Notes: a model not told the origin generated them from the sequence alone. DNA of 5,752 nucleotides from CAYPHJ01 sp964410485 (GCA_964410485.1 CAYPHJ010000184.1:1-5752); one strand, 5' to 3'. Shown: positions 1-5,118, numbered from the stretch's first letter. Program-made: numbers and translations.

Positions 1-1
1 G

Positions 2-202
2 CAGGAAAAGCACTATATCAGTCAAAAGCTCGATCTGTGCAAAGGCAGGATCGACGTTACGGCCAAGAGCTGCGGAGTGGATGTGCGCACGATCTACCGC
101 AAGATGCAGCAATACGGCCTCGATAAGAAGGGCTACCGTAACGGCCCTACCAAGCTTTTTTCCCGAGTGCAAAAACCGCCGCCCAGTAAGATGTTGAACT
201 AG
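2..202 (+). CDS. C-terminal end of a sigma-54-dependent (NtrC/Fis-type) transcriptional activator, 5' end outside window
   Basis: The frame starting at base 2 is open from the window edge to a TAG at 200-202 and gives 66 residues. It begins QEKHYISQKL and contains DVTAKSCGVDVRTIYRKMQQYGL. This matches the Fis-type helix-turn-helix that ends NtrC-family activators: a conserved E-x-x-Y-I start, then an alanine- or valine-rich helix, then R-T-(I/L)-Y-R-K-(M/L). In the family this domain binds upstream enhancer sites while a preceding AAA+ domain drives sigma-54 RNA polymerase; that domain and any receiver domain lie outside the window. The tail after the HTH is short, basic and proline-containing. 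The gene converges on tRNA-Pro and the pheST cluster, so it is not part of that operon. No hairpin with a T-run follows the stop. The family call is good; the exact regulator and its target are unknown. Confidence 0.85.
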   Translation, partial: QEKHYISQKLDLCKGRIDVTAKSCGVDVRTIYRKMQQYGLDKKGYRNGPTKLFSRVQKPPPSKMLN

Positions 203-216
203 CCTCGCTGACGCGA

Positions 217-261
217 GCGGTTCCAACCGTTCTAGTCGTTTCAGCCGTTCCGGTCGTTCGT
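217..261. repeat. 9-bp tandem array A (consensus RYCGTTCCR type)
   Basis: Five consecutive 9-bp units can be lined up here, for example GCGGTTCCA, ACCGTTCTA and GCCGTTCCG. They are degenerate at two or three positions but keep the central CGTT(C/T). On the minus strand the unit reads like GGAACGGTT, which is the plus-strand unit of the array at 490-575. The array begins 15 bases after the activator stop codon. Nothing indicates that it is coding. Confidence 0.75.
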
Positions 262-295
262 TCGACCTCGGGATCTCGGGCAAAGGCAGATCACT

Positions 296-470
296 CCCTC
301 ACCTCAATCCTCTCCCAGGAGACTGTGTCGTAATTATCAATTCGCCGCAATAACGTCATCCTGAGCAAAGCGAAGGATCTGCTTTCCACACGTTTCTATC
401 AGAAAAAAGCAGATTCTTCGTCCCTCCGGTCCTCAGAATAACATTACGCCACACTCTTCAGAGGAGAGGA
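296..470. repeat. MITE-like imperfect inverted-repeat element, copy 1
   Basis: This is a non-coding element with nested inverted repeats. Outer arms TCCTCTCCCAGGAGACTG (from 308) and its degenerate complement (to 470) enclose TGTGTCGTAAT (324-334) facing ATTACGCCACA (443-453). Inside lie GTCATCCTGAG (355-365) with GAAGGATCTGCTTT, facing AAAGCAGATTCTTCG (406-420) and CCTCAGAATAAC. The same nested architecture and near-identical core recur at 5130-5318. The core GAAGGATCTGC...GCAGATTCTTCG resembles a dispersed palindromic repeat seen in many environmental bacterial genomes and often mistranslated as spurious peptides. There is no transposase or other ORF inside, so any movement would need an enzyme supplied in trans. 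Confidence 0.8.
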
Positions 471-489
471 AGTGCCAAATCTCACTGAT

Positions 490-575
490 GGAACGGCTTG
501 AACTGCTTGAACGGCTGGAACGACTGGAACGGGATCTTTCATGCGACTGGAACGGTTGGAACGGTTGGAACCACG
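490..575. repeat. 9-bp tandem array B (consensus GGAACGGYT)
   Basis: Eight 9-bp units run from 490 to 534 and from 549 to 575, separated by a 14-base interruption (535-548). Examples are GGAACGGCT, TGAACGGCT, GGAACGACT, then two adjacent perfect GGAACGGTT copies at 549-566. The array ends 8 bases before the 3' CCA end of tRNA-Pro, so it lies immediately downstream of that gene. It is the reverse-complement family of the array at 217-261. An open frame beginning at 541 crosses it, but that frame is a by-product of the repeat and the antisense tRNA. Confidence 0.8.
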
Positions 576-583
576 CAGGGAAT

Positions 584-660
584 TGGTCGGGGCGACCGGA
601 TTTGAACCGGTGACCACACGCACCCCAAGCGTGTGCGCTACCAGGCTGCGCTACGCCCCG
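584..660 (-). tRNA. tRNA-Pro (anticodon GGG), CCA encoded
   Basis: On the minus strand a 77-nt cloverleaf can be drawn. The 7-bp acceptor stem CGGGGCG (654-660) pairs with CGCCCCG (588-594). The D arm reads GCGCAGCCTGGTAGCGC. The anticodon stem CACGC/GCGTG closes the loop TTGGGGT, placing anticodon GGG at 624-626, which reads CCC and CCU proline codons. The T arm contains GGTTCAAATCC. The discriminator base is A and the CCA end is encoded in the DNA (584-586). It lies downstream of the MerR gene on the same strand but 354 bases away, so it probably has its own promoter. The antisense strand gives a spurious peptide containing GATGFEPVTTRTPSVCATRLRYAP, a well-known mistranslation of tRNA genes. 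Confidence 0.97.
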
Positions 661-682
661 ACGGCAGGATCAAACTACGCGA

Positions 683-711
683 ACTCTAACACTAGGAATT
701 GTCTAAAGCAA
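683..711 (-). promoter_or_regulatory. Possible weak sigma-70-like promoter for tRNA-Pro
   Basis: On the minus strand, TTGCTT (706-711) and TAGAGT (683-688) are 17 bases apart and lie about 22 bases upstream of the mature tRNA 5' end. The match to consensus is 3 of 6 at -35 and 4 of 6 at -10. The position is suitable, but such weak matches occur by chance, so this is only a candidate. Confidence 0.25.
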
Positions 712-728
712 TTTTGCCGAGGACGGCG

Positions 729-752
729 TTCGAAGTTCGATGTTCGAAGTTC
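729..752. repeat. Short heptanucleotide repeat (TTCGANG, 3 units)
   Basis: The units TTCGAAG, TTCGATG and TTCGAAG follow one another directly from 729 to 749, with a partial TTC after them. The same 7-bp family makes up the nine-unit array inside pheT at 3665-3727. It lies in the 354-base gene-free gap between tRNA-Pro and the MerR gene. Confidence 0.7.
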
Positions 753-837
753 CCCCTGCGACAACAAACGGCTTCTCGCCCCAAACCGCAAAGCCGCTAA
801 GGTTTTGAAGAACCGAACCCGCGCGCGGAAACGTAAA

Positions 838-1009
838 GTCGAAGCTCGAAATCCGAAACTCGAAACAAATCCAAATGACCGAATCAGCACAAGGTCCCAA
901 ACGAGCTACTCAAAACCCCGCCTGAACTCCAATAAGATTCGGTTTTGAATTTCTGATATTGATTATTCGGAATTGTTTCGGATTTTGTGCTTTGGATTTC
1001 GGATTTCTC
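838..1009. repeat. AT-rich dispersed repeat with opposed arms (GAAATCCGAAA type)
   Basis: This stretch holds short motifs in opposing orientation. GAAATCCGAAA (848-858) faces its exact complement TTTCGGATTTC (997-1007). AAATCCAAA (867-875) faces TTTGGATTT (991-999), and CCGAATC (879-885) faces GATTCGG (936-942). Related motifs recur between them, so the stretch looks like a decayed low-complexity repeat cluster rather than a gene. It ends 5 bases before the stop codon of the MerR gene, so it forms that gene's 3' flank. It is visibly richer in A and T than the coding regions. No T-run-terminated hairpin is evident. Confidence 0.6.
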
Positions 1010-1014
1010 GCCCG

Positions 1015-1368
1015 CTACGACAGGAGTTTGCGGAGCGACTGCAGTTCTTTCCTCATTTTCATAAGAGCGTTGCGGTACTTCTGTTCAGCAAGCGGGAGTT
1101 TAAGCTGATGCTTATCGTCCTTTTTGTTTTCCTTTAGTCTTTTTCTCGCTCCCTCGATGGTGAAACCCTCTGAATAGAGAAGCCTTTTAATCTCCAGCAG
1201 GAGCTCGACATCTTTTTTCTTGTACAGGCGATGGCGCGAAGGGGCCTTGGATGGCTTGAGCAAATCGAACTCGGTCTCCCAGTATCGCAGAACGTAGGGC
1301 TCGACTCCCAAAATATCACTCACTTCGCCAATTTTAAAATAGATCTTGTCGGGCAATCGAGAACTCAT
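1015..1368 (-). CDS. Small MerR-family transcriptional regulator
   Basis: The 117-residue protein has an N-terminal winged-helix MerR-type DNA-binding domain. Residues 11-34 (FKIGEVSDILGVEPYVLRYWETEF) form the helix-turn-helix with the family's hallmark V-L-R-Y-W-E. Residues 45-78 (RHRLYKKKDVELLLEIKRLL, then EGFTIEGARKRL) form the wing and following helices. A basic linker leads to a likely coiled-coil tail at 93-117. There are no cysteines and no separate effector domain, so metal sensing like classic MerR is unlikely and the ligand is unknown. It follows ihfA on the same strand after a 120-base spacer. MerR genes of this size sit beside ihfA/pheT in other bacterial groups, which suggests a conserved but uncharacterised role. 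The ATG at 1368 is the first start in frame and keeps the whole HTH, but no clear Shine-Dalgarno precedes it. Confidence 0.9.
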   Translation of the reverse strand: MSSRLPDKIYFKIGEVSDILGVEPYVLRYWETEFDLLKPSKAPSRHRLYKKKDVELLLEIKRLLYSEGFTIEGARKRLKENKKDDKHQLKLPLAEQKYRNALMKMRKELQSLRKLLS

Positions 1369-1382
1369 GGCTAAAGTCGTGA

Positions 1383-1429
1383 TTCGTGCTCGTGTCTCGA
1401 AATTCGTGGTTCGTGCTCGTGGTTCGTAT
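1383..1429. repeat. Heptamer-like repeat (TTCGTGC / TTCGTGG) upstream of the MerR gene
   Basis: The 12-mer TTCGTGCTCGTG occurs twice, at 1383-1394 and 1410-1421. Between and after the copies are TTCGTGG (1403-1409) and TTCGTAT (1423-1429), giving a roughly 7-bp periodicity. It occupies the leader of the MerR gene, ending 14 bases from its start codon, and resembles a diverged version of the TTCGANG heptamer seen elsewhere in the window. Confidence 0.65.
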
Positions 1430-1440
1430 CCAAAAGCCCG

Positions 1441-1470
1441 GGTTAAGGTTGAGGTTCAGGTTGAGGTTAA
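1441..1470. repeat. Hexanucleotide tandem repeat GGTTNA x5
   Basis: Five contiguous 6-bp units fit GGTTNA, and the variable base runs A, G, C, G, A, so the order of units is the same in both directions. It lies 18 bases beyond the ihfA stop codon, in the ihfA-MerR spacer. No coding role is evident. Confidence 0.85.
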
Positions 1471-1488
1471 GCCCTGCAATAACTCCTC

Positions 1489-1812
1489 CTAAGGGGTGAC
1501 CGATGACGCAGGCGACGAGGCCGAAGACGAGTTGGAGATATTGTTCAAGCTCTTTTTCAGAATCTGGCTCGCCTTGAATGTCAAAACCTTTCGCCCCACG
1601 ATAATGATCTCGTCCCCCGTTTGGGGGTTTCGCCCTTTACGCGGCCTTTTTGTATTTACGACAAAATTACCGAATCCCGAAACTTTGACTTTTTCACCGC
1701 GTTCCAGGCATCCCTTGATGATGTCAAACGTAGCCTCCACGACGTCGGTCGCATCCTTTTTTGAAAAACCGACCTTCTCGTAGATCCGCGTGATGATATC
1801 CGCCTTTGTCAT
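1489..1812 (-). CDS. ihfA: Integration host factor alpha-type DNA-binding protein (HU/IHF family)
   Basis: The 107-residue protein is a full-length HU/IHF family member. It starts MTKADIITRIYEKVGFSKKDA, the usual N-terminal helical dimerisation segment. The signature SGFGNF lies at 45-50. The beta-ribbon arm, residues 55-75, carries R-P-R-K-G-R-N-P-Q-T-G; Pro63 matches the proline that intercalates into DNA in this family. IHF is a heterodimer that sharply bends DNA and assists sigma-54 activation, recombination and nucleoid organisation. Position directly after pheT, as in the E. coli pheST-ihfA operon, favours IHF alpha over HU. I chose the ATG at 1812 because AGAGGTGGG sits about 5-13 bases upstream and the family begins there; an upstream in-frame ATG at 1848 would add 12 non-conserved residues. 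It lies 45 bases after pheT. A serine-rich tail (residues 92-107) extends past the conserved fold. Confidence 0.92.
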   Translation of the reverse strand: MTKADIITRIYEKVGFSKKDATDVVEATFDIIKGCLERGEKVKVSGFGNFVVNTKRPRKGRNPQTGDEIIIVGRKVLTFKASQILKKSLNNISNSSSASSPASSVTP

Positions 1813-1816
1813 TGTT

Positions 1817-1825
1817 CCCACCTCT
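1817..1825 (-). promoter_or_regulatory. Shine-Dalgarno for ihfA that decides the start
   Basis: On the minus strand AGAGGTGGG lies just upstream of the ATG at 1812, with GAGGTG as the anti-16S complementary core. The alternative in-frame ATG at 1848 lacks homology after it, so this site supports the shorter 107-residue protein. Confidence 0.7.
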
Positions 1826-1857
1826 CCGTTATCTCCTTGTAATCCCATTGCGGTTTT

Positions 1858-3966
1858 TCAGCTCCGGCGCTGCGCTCCAAAAAGCTTCTCAATCTGATTC
1901 ATAAGGCGTTGATGCAGCGGGTTCACCTCTGCATCCGTCAGAGTTCTGTCATCGGCACGGTAGGAAATCTTATAGGCCAAGCTCTTCTTGCCTTGCGGTA
2001 TAGGCGAGCCGGTATAGTGGTCAAAGACATCGACCCGTTCAATCACTGCTTCGCCTAGGTTTTCGATCCAATTCACAATCTCCTCGGACCGGAACCGGTC
2101 GTCGACGATGATAGCGAAGTCCCGCTCAACAGACGGAAAACGCGGAAGAAAATGAGCTTTGATTTGTCGCGGAGCATACTCAAGCAGTTCCTCGAAGTCA
2201 AGTTCCAAGAGATGAAATGGCGGCAGTTCAAGCTCTTCTTGAATATCGGGGTGAACCTGGCCCAAGTACCCGACGGAAGTCCCATTGCAGAATAATGCCG
2301 CGGCCCTACCGGGGTGGAGAAAAGTCGCCACCTCCGCAGTCCACCTCACCCTGTCATTAAGACGCAGCACATCCAGAATGCCTTCCACCAAGCCCTTGCA
2401 GTGTAAAAACGCCGGCAGTTTCTCGTTCGCCGCTCGCAAGCCCTTTTGCGGGCGCGAGCCGTAGAGTATACCCGCCAGGCAAAACCGCTCCTCCCCCTCC
2501 CCACTCCTTCCAAGACTAAAAACCTTGCTCAGCTGGTACGCGTAGAAGCTCTTCGCTCTCTGCGCCAGATTGTACGCTAGATTGTCAATGAGCCCCGGGA
2601 TCAGGCTCAGGCGCATTTCTGCGCTTTCTTGCGCGAGCGGATTAAGGACGAGCACCGGTTTTGTCGCCTCTTTCCATACCCCACCGAACCGGCGGTTCGC
2701 CCGTTCCGTGGCAAAGGGGAGGTTGATAACCTCGGTCAGGCCCTCGCCTACTAAAAAGGCGCGCAGCCGGCGTTCTTGCGCCAGACGATAGTCAGGCCTG
2801 CCCCCGGAGCATCGAACCAACGGAAGCGTCGAACGGATCTTTTCGTACCCATACAGGCGGGCAATCTCCTCGATGAGATCGGCCTCCCGAGTCAAATCAG
2901 GACGGCTCGTGGGCACTCGGACTTCGATGACATCGCCGGATTGCCCAGTAACCTCCAGCCCTAGCGAGCCTAACAACTTGGTGACTGTATTCACTGCAAC
3001 AGTAACACCGAGAAGAGATTCGACCCGCTGATGCCGTAGCGCAAGCGTTCGAACCGGCGCCGGTCGCGGATAGCTGTCGATGGCACGATCTACCGGCTCG
3101 GCTCCGGCAACGTGCTTTAAGAGATAAGCGGCGCGGTTCAAGGCTGTGACGGTTCCGCCAGGATCGACCCCTCTCTCGAAGCGGTGTGAAGCCTCGCTAT
3201 GTAAGCCCAGCCGCTTGGATGTGCGGCGGATGGCAAGAGGCTCGAAATTGGCGCTTTCGAGCAGGATGCTACGCGTCTCGGCTGTGACCTCCGAATCCAT
3301 CCCGCCCATAATACCGGCAATTGCGATTGGCGTATCGCCGTCGCAGATCAGCAGATCATCTCGCGCCAATTCACGCGCCACACCATCAAGTGTCGTAAAC
3401 TTCCGTGTAGAATCCGCAGTCCTGACAACGATGTTGCGCTTCACGAGACGCTCCAGATCGAAGGCGTGAAGCGGCTGGCCAGTTTCCAGCATCACGTAGT
3501 TCGTCACGTCCACAATGTTGTTAACAGGCCGAATGCCACAGGCCTCCAGTCTGAATCTGAGTAATGGCGGTGACGGCTCGACTCTCAGGCCCTGGAGGAC
3601 GAGGGCGGAATACCGCGCGCAAAGCTCGGGTGCATGAATCGAAACGCTCACCTGTCTTCCAACATTCGAGGTTCGAAGTTCGACGTTCGACGTTGCACGT
3701 TCGAGGTTCGACGTTCGAGGTTCGAGGTTAAGCGTTCCGCCCGTTAGGGCTGCGACTTCGCGCGCGAGACCGTTGATGCCGAGACAATCTCCCCGGTTCG
3801 GTGTTACAGCAACTTCGAAAAGCCAGTCTCCCTCGTTGCTCTCGGGCTCGCGCAAGGAGGAAAGAGATTCGACCTCCAGGCCAGCCATCGTGAGCCGTTT
3901 GGCCAGCTCGGCGGCCGGTATACCTACACCCACGAACTCTTTCAGCCAGTTGAAGGTAAACTTCAT
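1858..3966 (-). CDS. pheT: Phenylalanyl-tRNA synthetase beta subunit, short form lacking the B2 tRNA-binding domain
   Basis: The beta subunit of the (alpha-beta)2 synthetase that charges tRNA-Phe in the cytoplasm. The 702-residue protein begins MKFTFNWLKEF, the standard bacterial start; residues 51-75 (EVAVTPNRGDCLGINGLAREVAALT) complete the B1 region. The B3/B4 editing region runs about 107-290, with RPVNNIVDVTNYVMLETGQPLHAFD (146-170) and SHRFERGVDPGG. B5 is about 305-378, with VPTSRPDLTREADLIEEIARLYGYEKI (351-377). The catalytic-like core follows, with LNPLAQESAEMRLSLIPGLI (441-460). The anticodon-binding FDX-ACB fold is about 607-702 (RFPSVERDFAIIVD). Bacterial PheT is usually near 800 residues; the missing ~100 are the OB-fold B2 domain, normally between residues 35 and 50 here. 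Residues 83-103 are encoded by a heptanucleotide repeat. The ATG at 3966 is preferred over one at 4053, whose 29 extra codons only translate an intergenic palindrome. No strong Shine-Dalgarno is seen. Confidence 0.96.
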   Translation of the reverse strand: MKFTFNWLKEFVGVGIPAAELAKRLTMAGLEVESLSSLREPESNEGDWLFEVAVTPNRGDCLGINGLAREVAALTGGTLNLEPRTSNLERATSNVELRTSNVGRQVSVSIHAPELCARYSALVLQGLRVEPSPPLLRFRLEACGIRPVNNIVDVTNYVMLETGQPLHAFDLERLVKRNIVVRTADSTRKFTTLDGVARELARDDLLICDGDTPIAIAGIMGGMDSEVTAETRSILLESANFEPLAIRRTSKRLGLHSEASHRFERGVDPGGTVTALNRAAYLLKHVAGAEPVDRAIDSYPRPAPVRTLALRHQRVESLLGVTVAVNTVTKLLGSLGLEVTGQSGDVIEVRVPTSRPDLTREADLIEEIARLYGYEKIRSTLPLVRCSGGRPDYRLAQERRLRAFLVGEGLTEVINLPFATERANRRFGGVWKEATKPVLVLNPLAQESAEMRLSLIPGLIDNLAYNLAQRAKSFYAYQLSKVFSLGRSGEGEERFCLAGILYGSRPQKGLRAANEKLPAFLHCKGLVEGILDVLRLNDRVRWTAEVATFLHPGRAAALFCNGTSVGYLGQVHPDIQEELELPPFHLLELDFEELLEYAPRQIKAHFLPRFPSVERDFAIIVDDRFRSEEIVNWIENLGEAVIERVDVFDHYTGSPIPQGKKSLAYKISYRADDRTLTDAEVNPLHQRLMNQIEKLFGAQRRS
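3665..3727. repeat. In-frame heptanucleotide tandem array inside pheT (TTCGANG x9)
   Basis: Nine contiguous 7-bp units fill 63 bases; eight fit TTCGANG (TTCGAGG, TTCGAAG or TTCGACG) and one is diverged (TTGCACG, 3693-3699). Because 3 x 7 bases equals 7 codons, the array encodes three 7-residue repeats of pattern x-(R/A)-T-S-N-(L/V)-(E/G), residues 83-103 of PheT. Sixty-three is divisible by three, so the frame is kept. The segment sits in the linker between the B1 region and the B3/B4 domain, which is variable in the family. Confidence 0.92.
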
Positions 3967-3985
3967 AGAAATGATTCTTATCGAA

Positions 3986-4076
3986 GCCCTCACCCTCGCC
4001 CTCTCCCGTAGGGAGAGGGAACTACGAAGCTTTGAGCCCTGGCCCTCTCCCACTGGGAGAGGGTGCGGGTGAGGGC
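3986..4076. repeat. GC-rich inverted-repeat element filling the pheS-pheT gap
   Basis: Outer arms GCCCTCACCCTCGCCCTCTC (from 3986) face GAGAGGGTGCGGGTGAGGGC (to 4076). Two inner hairpins also form: CCCTCTCCCGTAGGGAGAGGG at about 4000-4019, and the related CCCTCTCCC/GGGAGAGGG around 4043-4063. The element takes up 91 of the 111 bases between the pheS stop and the pheT start, leaving 19 bases before the pheT ATG. This repeat style is common in environmental proteobacterial-type genomes and is often mistranslated as RERARVRA-like peptides, exactly as in the rejected pheT extension. No T-run follows on either strand, so it is not a classical terminator, although it could stall polymerase or stabilise RNA. 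Confidence 0.85.
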
Positions 4077-4077
4077 G

Positions 4078-5118
4078 CTAGCCAAACTGCTTTAAAAAGC
4101 GCAGGTCATTTTGGAAAAACAGCCGAATATCGTCGATGCCGTATTTCAACATCGCGATCCGCTCCACGCCCATACCGAATGCAAACCCGGAAACGTTCTC
4201 CGCGTCGTATCCGACAAAACGGAAAACCTCCGGGTCGATCATGCCGGCGCCAAGGATCTCCAACCAGCCAGTGCCTTTGCAGACGCGGCAGTTTTGCGTT
4301 TCCCTCGACCCTGCGCGCCCACCGCAAATGACGCACTGAATATCGATTTCGGCGCTCGGCTCGGTGAAAGGAAAAAAGCTGGGGCGGAACCTGACGCCGG
4401 TCTCCTCGCTAAAAACTTGGCGCAGGAAGTGCGTCAGCACTCCTTTGAGATCAGAGAAGGCAATATGTCCATCCACCATGAAGCCCTCCACCTGATGAAA
4501 CATGGGAGAATGGGTCGCATCGTCATCGTGCCGGTAGACCGCTCCCGGAACGATTACCTGAAGCGGCGGCTTGCGGCTTTCCATGGTCCGGATCTGCACT
4601 GGCGAGGTATGGGTCCTCAGCAGGCGATCATTGGAGACGAAAAAGGTGTCCTGCATGTCGCGCGCCGGATGGTCCTTTGGAAAGTTCAGCGCTTCGAAGT
4701 TATGGTAGTCGTCCTCGATGTCCGGACCGCGCGCGATTTCAAAACCCATGCCCCAGAAGATGTCGATGATTTCGTCCGTCATAACCGTTAACGGATGCAG
4801 ATGTCCACGCTCGAAGCGTGTGCCCGGCAAGCTAATGTCGATCGTTTCTTCCCTTAACGCGCGCTCCTTGGATTGTTCCTTGAGGACGCTCAGGCGCTCT
4901 CTTAAACGCTCCTCAATCAGCTCTCTGGATTGATTGAGCTGTTCTCCGGCTCTGGGGCGCTCCCCGGCCGGTAAGTCCTTTAGACCGCGCAGGAGTCGTG
5001 TGAGAGATCCCTTGCGGCCGAGGACCTCGACCCGGAGCTGTTCAACCTCAGCCTCGGAATGACAGCGGGCGATTCTTTCGAGCACATCCCGCTCAAGAGC
5101 CTTCAAATTTTGATCCAT
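4078..5118 (-). CDS. pheS: Phenylalanyl-tRNA synthetase alpha subunit
   Basis: The catalytic alpha subunit, a class II synthetase that activates phenylalanine with ATP and transfers it to tRNA-Phe. The 346 residues are close to the usual 330-345. Residues 1-90 form the N-terminal coiled-coil arm that contacts tRNA. Motif 1 lies around GMGFEIARGPDIEDDYHNFEALN (123-145). THTSPVQIRTM (170-179) follows. Motif 2 is VYRHDDDATHSPMFHQVEG (194-212). FTEPSAEIDI (251-260) lines the substrate site. Motif 3 is GFAFGMGVERIAMLKYGIDDIRLF (311-334), with Ala313 in the position that shapes the phenylalanine pocket. Four cysteines at 262, 265, 277 and 280 (CVIC and CRVC) look like a zinc knuckle, as in many bacterial PheS. 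The ATG at 5118 gives the family's normal N-terminus, but the nearest purine-rich stretch (GAGGG) is about 14 bases upstream, within the repeat element. Confidence 0.98.
   Translation of the reverse strand: MDQNLKALERDVLERIARCHSEAEVEQLRVEVLGRKGSLTRLLRGLKDLPAGERPRAGEQLNQSRELIEERLRERLSVLKEQSKERALREETIDISLPGTRFERGHLHPLTVMTDEIIDIFWGMGFEIARGPDIEDDYHNFEALNFPKDHPARDMQDTFFVSNDRLLRTHTSPVQIRTMESRKPPLQVIVPGAVYRHDDDATHSPMFHQVEGFMVDGHIAFSDLKGVLTHFLRQVFSEETGVRFRPSFFPFTEPSAEIDIQCVICGGRAGSRETQNCRVCKGTGWLEILGAGMIDPEVFRFVGYDAENVSGFAFGMGVERIAMLKYGIDDIRLFFQNDLRFLKQFG

Noticed and set aside
204..217. Hairpin CTCGC/GCGAG after the activator stop as a terminator
   Set aside because: The stem is only 5 bp and no T-run follows, so it does not meet the usual pattern of an intrinsic terminator.
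217..575. CRISPR array
   Set aside because: The repeats are only 9 bp with no unique spacers between them, and no cas genes are present.
541..948. Plus-strand 135-residue open frame
   Set aside because: It is made of the 9-bp repeat array and the antisense of tRNA-Pro (GATGFEPVTTRTPSVCATRLRYAP), followed by repeat-rich spacer; no Shine-Dalgarno and no protein-like composition.
1813..1848. Upstream ATG extension of ihfA by 12 residues
   Set aside because: The family begins MTKADII at 1812, and the Shine-Dalgarno lies within the extension.
3967..4053. Upstream ATG extension of pheT by 29 residues
   Set aside because: The added residues translate the GC-rich palindrome (RERARVRA type), while the PheT family begins at MKFTFNWLKEF at 3966.
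4111..4791. Plus-strand 226-residue open frame opposite pheS
   Set aside because: It lies entirely antisense to the well-conserved pheS and shows no family motifs; a shadow of high-GC codon use.
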